Assembly: GCF_003437535.1 (NCBI RefSeq)
Contig: NZ_QSQT01000044.1
Location: 1-22,711, forward strand
Direction of reading: 5' to 3'
DNA: 22,711 bases
Source: Phocaeicola plebeius
GTDB taxonomy: Bacteria > Bacteroidota > Bacteroidia > Bacteroidales > Bacteroidaceae
Positions 20,057 to 22,711 of the stretch are shown piece after piece; the stretch's first letter is position 1; each line of letters opens with the position of its first letter. Both the position numbers and the translations under genes were made by a program. Under the pieces are notes generated by a model. That model was not told the origin of the DNA and searched no databases. It was given only the letters and a program-made list of their open reading frames with translations.

Positions 20057-22618
20057 ATGAAAATGAATCATTATGTAAAATGCGTAACCGCCGGCATTGT
20101 GTGTTCACTGATGTACGGCAATGTATGCGCGCAAGACACATTCGATCTGTCTTCCCAGCGCTCGGAGAAGCAAGATGTACAAGCTGTTCCCGGAAAAAAA
20201 GTAGACCACAAAGGACTTATCCTGAATCCGCAGCCTCATCAGATTGTGACGATGGCCGGAAAAACATGCAACCTGTCTCAGGGTATCAACCTGAAAGACA
20301 AGCAGGATAAATTTGCGGGTTACCTTGATTTCCTTTCTCCGAACAAGAAAGGAGTTAAACTAACCATCGATTTCGGACAGAAAGTTGCCAGTAAGGCCAA
20401 TGTAAAAGCAGTGTCGGGTGCCTATGCCCTTGTTGTCAATGAAAAAGGAATCACCATCACGGGATTTGACGAACGCGGTGCTTTCTACGGCATACAAACC
20501 TTGAAGCAACTGGTGGAAAGCCCGGTTTCTTCCGGCAGTGCTCTTCCCTTTGTAGAAATAAGCGATTATCCTGACCTGCCTAACCGTGGAGTAGTGGAAG
20601 GTTTCTATGGTACTCCGTGGTCGCACGAGGTACGTTTGTCGCTCATTGATTTCTACGGAAAGTTCAAGATGAATTCTTATTTATATGGTCCGAAAGACGA
20701 CCCTTATCACAGCTGTCCGAACTGGCGACTGCCTTATCCGGAGAAAGAGGCTCAGCACATCAAGGAACTGGTGAATGCCTGCAACCGCAACTACGTGGAT
20801 TTTGTATGGGCCATCCATCCGGGACAGGACATCAAGTGGAACGAGGAAGATTATCAGAACCTGATCAATAAATTCAACTGGATGTATGACTTAGGGGTAC
20901 GTCATTTTGCCATCTTCTTTGACGATATTTCCGGAGAGGGTACCAACCCGCTGAAGCAGACAGAACTGCTCAACCGATTGACAGAAGAGTTTGTGAAGGT
21001 GAAAGGCGATGTTTCTCCGCTTACGGTCTGCCCTACCGATTACTCCAAACTTTGGGCGAACCCGACCGAGAAAGGTAGTCTGGCCATCTACGGAAAAACG
21101 CTTAATCCTGAAATCAAGGTGTTCTGGACGGGCGACGTGGTGTGCAGCGACCTGACACCCGAAACACTCGACTTCATCAACTCACGCATCAAGCGTCCGG
21201 CTTATTACTGGTGGAACTATCCGGTAACCGACTACATCCGCAACTTCCTGCTTCAGGGTCCGGTGTACGGACTGGACACCAGTCTCACGGCTAATGAAAC
21301 CTGCGGTATCGTGAGCAACCCGATGGAACATGGAGAAGCCTCCAAGCTGGCTTTATACGGAGTGGCCGATTATACCTGGAACATTGCCGACTACAATGCC
21401 ATCGACAACTGGGAACGCGGACTGGCGGAACTAGTTCCGGAAGCAACCGATGCCTACCGCACCTTTGCCATCCATTCCAGTGATACCGAAAACGGATACC
21501 GCCGGGATGAGTCGTGGGAAACTCAGACTTTCCGCCTGGCTGACTGGACAGACGAAGCGGCTAACGCACTGGAAGAAGAATTCAAGAAAGTAGAAAGTGC
21601 ACCAGCACGTCTGGAAAGCAGTTGCAAGAACGCGGCCCTAATTAACGAGCTCCGCCCCTGGCTGACAGAGTTCGGTAAATTAGGTACACGCGGCAAGCAG
21701 GCCATCGAACTGGCACGTATCTACCGCTCAGGTAAAGACGATGCGCTGTTCTGGGAAAAATACATACAGAATATCATGACTCCCGAAGACCGGAGAAGCT
21801 ATGAGGCTCACAAATCGGGTACGCTGAAACTTCAGCCGTTCTATGAGAATGCCATGGATGACATGGCACACGGATACCTGAAAAAGCTGTCGGGCAAGGT
21901 ACCGACTGACTACAGAGGTATCGGTTCTTTCAGCAGTGCGCATACCGTACAAACCAAGCTGATGTTCGACAATGATTCTACTACCTTCTATACCTCGGGA
22001 ATTGCTCAGAAAGCAAACGATTGGATTGGTGTAGACCTGCGCGACGTGCGTGACGTGACAGAAATCTCGATTCTTCAGGGAAGAAATTCCAAGGATGATG
22101 TGGACTATTTCGACCATGCCATCGTGGAATGCTCGGCAGATGGAAGAACCTGGAAGGCACTGACCGGAGAACTCGACAAGCAATACATCATCCACTGGCA
22201 GGGAGCTCCGGAAAAAGCACGCTACGTACGCCTGAAACGACTGGATTCCAAACGCACCAACTATGCCTCTGTACGCTCGTTCGACGTCAACCCGCTACGT
22301 CCGGAAAACATGGGATTCTCACTTGAAGCGGACAGCCTGGACAAGGCCATCTATGCTTTCGATAACAACCTGGCGACTTCTTACAAGAGCACTAAAGCAC
22401 TGACTTTCGGAGTAAAGGAAAATGTCAAGGCATATACCCTGCTCATGAATCGCCCGTCTGCCCCGTTGAAGTGCATCCAGCTGGACAAGAAGGGTAAGGT
22501 CGTATCAGAAACCATGATTGAAACTCCTTTTGCAAGAATCGAACTGGCCAACAAGAACGTAGCCAAGATTCGCCTGGAGGGAACTGCGGAAGTGTTTGAA
22601 ATCGTGGCGATTGACTAA
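20057..22618 (+). CDS. GH84 beta-N-acetylglucosaminidase (O-GlcNAcase type), secreted
   Basis: An 853-residue exported enzyme that should release terminal GlcNAc from glycans or glycoproteins by substrate-assisted catalysis. The signal peptide is residues 1-25 (ending NVCA). A GH20b-like N-domain (about 55-180) leads to the GH84 barrel: NRGVVEGFYGTPWSHEVR, MNSYLYGPKDDPYHS, then the catalytic pair D289-D290 in FAIFFDDISGEG. A helical region follows (about 480-610), then an F5/8-C/CBM32-like domain (about 620-745: SSAHTVQTKLMFDNDSTTFYTS...WIGVDL) and a final beta-rich domain. It is longer than the ~737 residues I recall for B. thetaiotaomicron BtGH84, mainly at the C-terminus. The start is placed at the ATG with the signal peptide; an upstream in-frame ATG lies in front of the promoter. 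A host mucin or glycoprotein substrate is likely. Confidence 0.93.
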   Translation: MKMNHYVKCVTAGIVCSLMYGNVCAQDTFDLSSQRSEKQDVQAVPGKKVDHKGLILNPQPHQIVTMAGKTCNLSQGINLKDKQDKFAGYLDFLSPNKKGVKLTIDFGQKVASKANVKAVSGAYALVVNEKGITITGFDERGAFYGIQTLKQLVESPVSSGSALPFVEISDYPDLPNRGVVEGFYGTPWSHEVRLSLIDFYGKFKMNSYLYGPKDDPYHSCPNWRLPYPEKEAQHIKELVNACNRNYVDFVWAIHPGQDIKWNEEDYQNLINKFNWMYDLGVRHFAIFFDDISGEGTNPLKQTELLNRLTEEFVKVKGDVSPLTVCPTDYSKLWANPTEKGSLAIYGKTLNPEIKVFWTGDVVCSDLTPETLDFINSRIKRPAYYWWNYPVTDYIRNFLLQGPVYGLDTSLTANETCGIVSNPMEHGEASKLALYGVADYTWNIADYNAIDNWERGLAELVPEATDAYRTFAIHSSDTENGYRRDESWETQTFRLADWTDEAANALEEEFKKVESAPARLESSCKNAALINELRPWLTEFGKLGTRGKQAIELARIYRSGKDDALFWEKYIQNIMTPEDRRSYEAHKSGTLKLQPFYENAMDDMAHGYLKKLSGKVPTDYRGIGSFSSAHTVQTKLMFDNDSTTFYTSGIAQKANDWIGVDLRDVRDVTEISILQGRNSKDDVDYFDHAIVECSADGRTWKALTGELDKQYIIHWQGAPEKARYVRLKRLDSKRTNYASVRSFDVNPLRPENMGFSLEADSLDKAIYAFDNNLATSYKSTKALTFGVKENVKAYTLLMNRPSAPLKCIQLDKKGKVVSETMIETPFARIELANKNVAKIRLEGTAEVFEIVAID

Positions 22619-22627
22619 TTTAAAAAC

Positions 22628-22656
22628 AGGCATAAAAAAACGCCTTTACGTTTCTT
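22628..22656 (+). terminator. Weak terminator-like hairpin after GH84
   Basis: AGGC (22628-22631) may pair with GCCT (22642-22645), or AAACG with CGTTT (22638-22653), followed by T-rich bases. Both stems are short; the position ten bases after the stop codon is the main support. Confidence 0.35.
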
Positions 22657-22670
22657 CTAAAACTGTAGTG

Positions 22671-22701
22671 TACTAAATAAGTTGACACAATTTATTTAGT
22701 A
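22671..22701. repeat. 10-bp inverted repeat at the window edge
   Basis: TACTAAATAA (22671-22680) and its complement TTATTTAGTA (22692-22701) enclose an 11-base loop containing TTGACAC. It could be a terminator, or the end of an insertion sequence starting beyond the window; the sequence stops too soon to decide. Confidence 0.45.
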
Positions 22702-22711
22702 ACATGCGTAA

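Overview
The window reads as a chromosome segment of a gut Bacteroidales bacterium (Bacteroides or Phocaeicola type). The reasons are several promoters of the Bacteroides form (TTTG about 19 to 20 bases before TAnnTTTG), few Shine-Dalgarno sites, a secreted family GH84 O-GlcNAcase, and a mobilizable element resembling NBU2. The species cannot be named from the sequence alone.

Bases 1-6984 are ordinary chromosome, nearly all on the minus strand. Reading leftward, a tight cluster encodes a DsbD-type thiol reductase, an L-cysteine desulfidase / UPF0597 protein, an AlbA_2 regulator-like protein and a sodium:amino-acid symporter, with gaps of 5, 12 and 8 bases. A second pair follows (unknown conserved protein plus a uracil-DNA-glycosylase-superfamily protein), probably with its own promoter, then tRNA-Trp(CCA).

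Bases 7196-7280 are tRNA-Ser(UGA), the integration target of an integrative mobilizable element of about 12.6 kb (7269-19878). It is bounded by a 15-base perfect direct repeat, CCTGTCTCTCCGCAA. The first 13 bases of this repeat match, as I recall it, the published NBU2 attachment core. The backbone, on the minus strand from right to left, is: tyrosine integrase, DUF1016/PDDEXK nuclease, a coiled-coil protein of unknown function, a DUF3853-type DNA-binding protein, a RepA-like RecA-fold ATPase, a zinc-less CHC2/Toprim primase, an oriT-like hairpin region, and a MobV relaxase. The cargo lies between the relaxase and the tRNA. It comprises an AraC regulator, divergently transcribed from an operon of an MBL-fold hydrolase, a cupin, and two adjacent radical SAM proteins joined by ATGA overlaps. 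The two match what I recall as the 'radical SAM mobile pair' proteins A and B; their function is unknown. This cargo is the most promising little-described system in the window.

The element carries cis structures of interest. Two hairpins with T tracts sit just inside its left end, where they replace the tRNA terminator that is now displaced to 19909-19952. A CACCCAA/TTGGGTG motif recurs at both ends and inside the integrase promoter. Four copies of a 12-base sequence alternate in orientation between the two replication-type genes. Three copies of a second 12-mer lie upstream of the DUF3853 gene, one inside its promoter spacer.

Bases 19879-22711 return to chromosome. They hold the displaced terminator, a strong promoter, the GH84 gene, and at the far right an unexplained inverted repeat.
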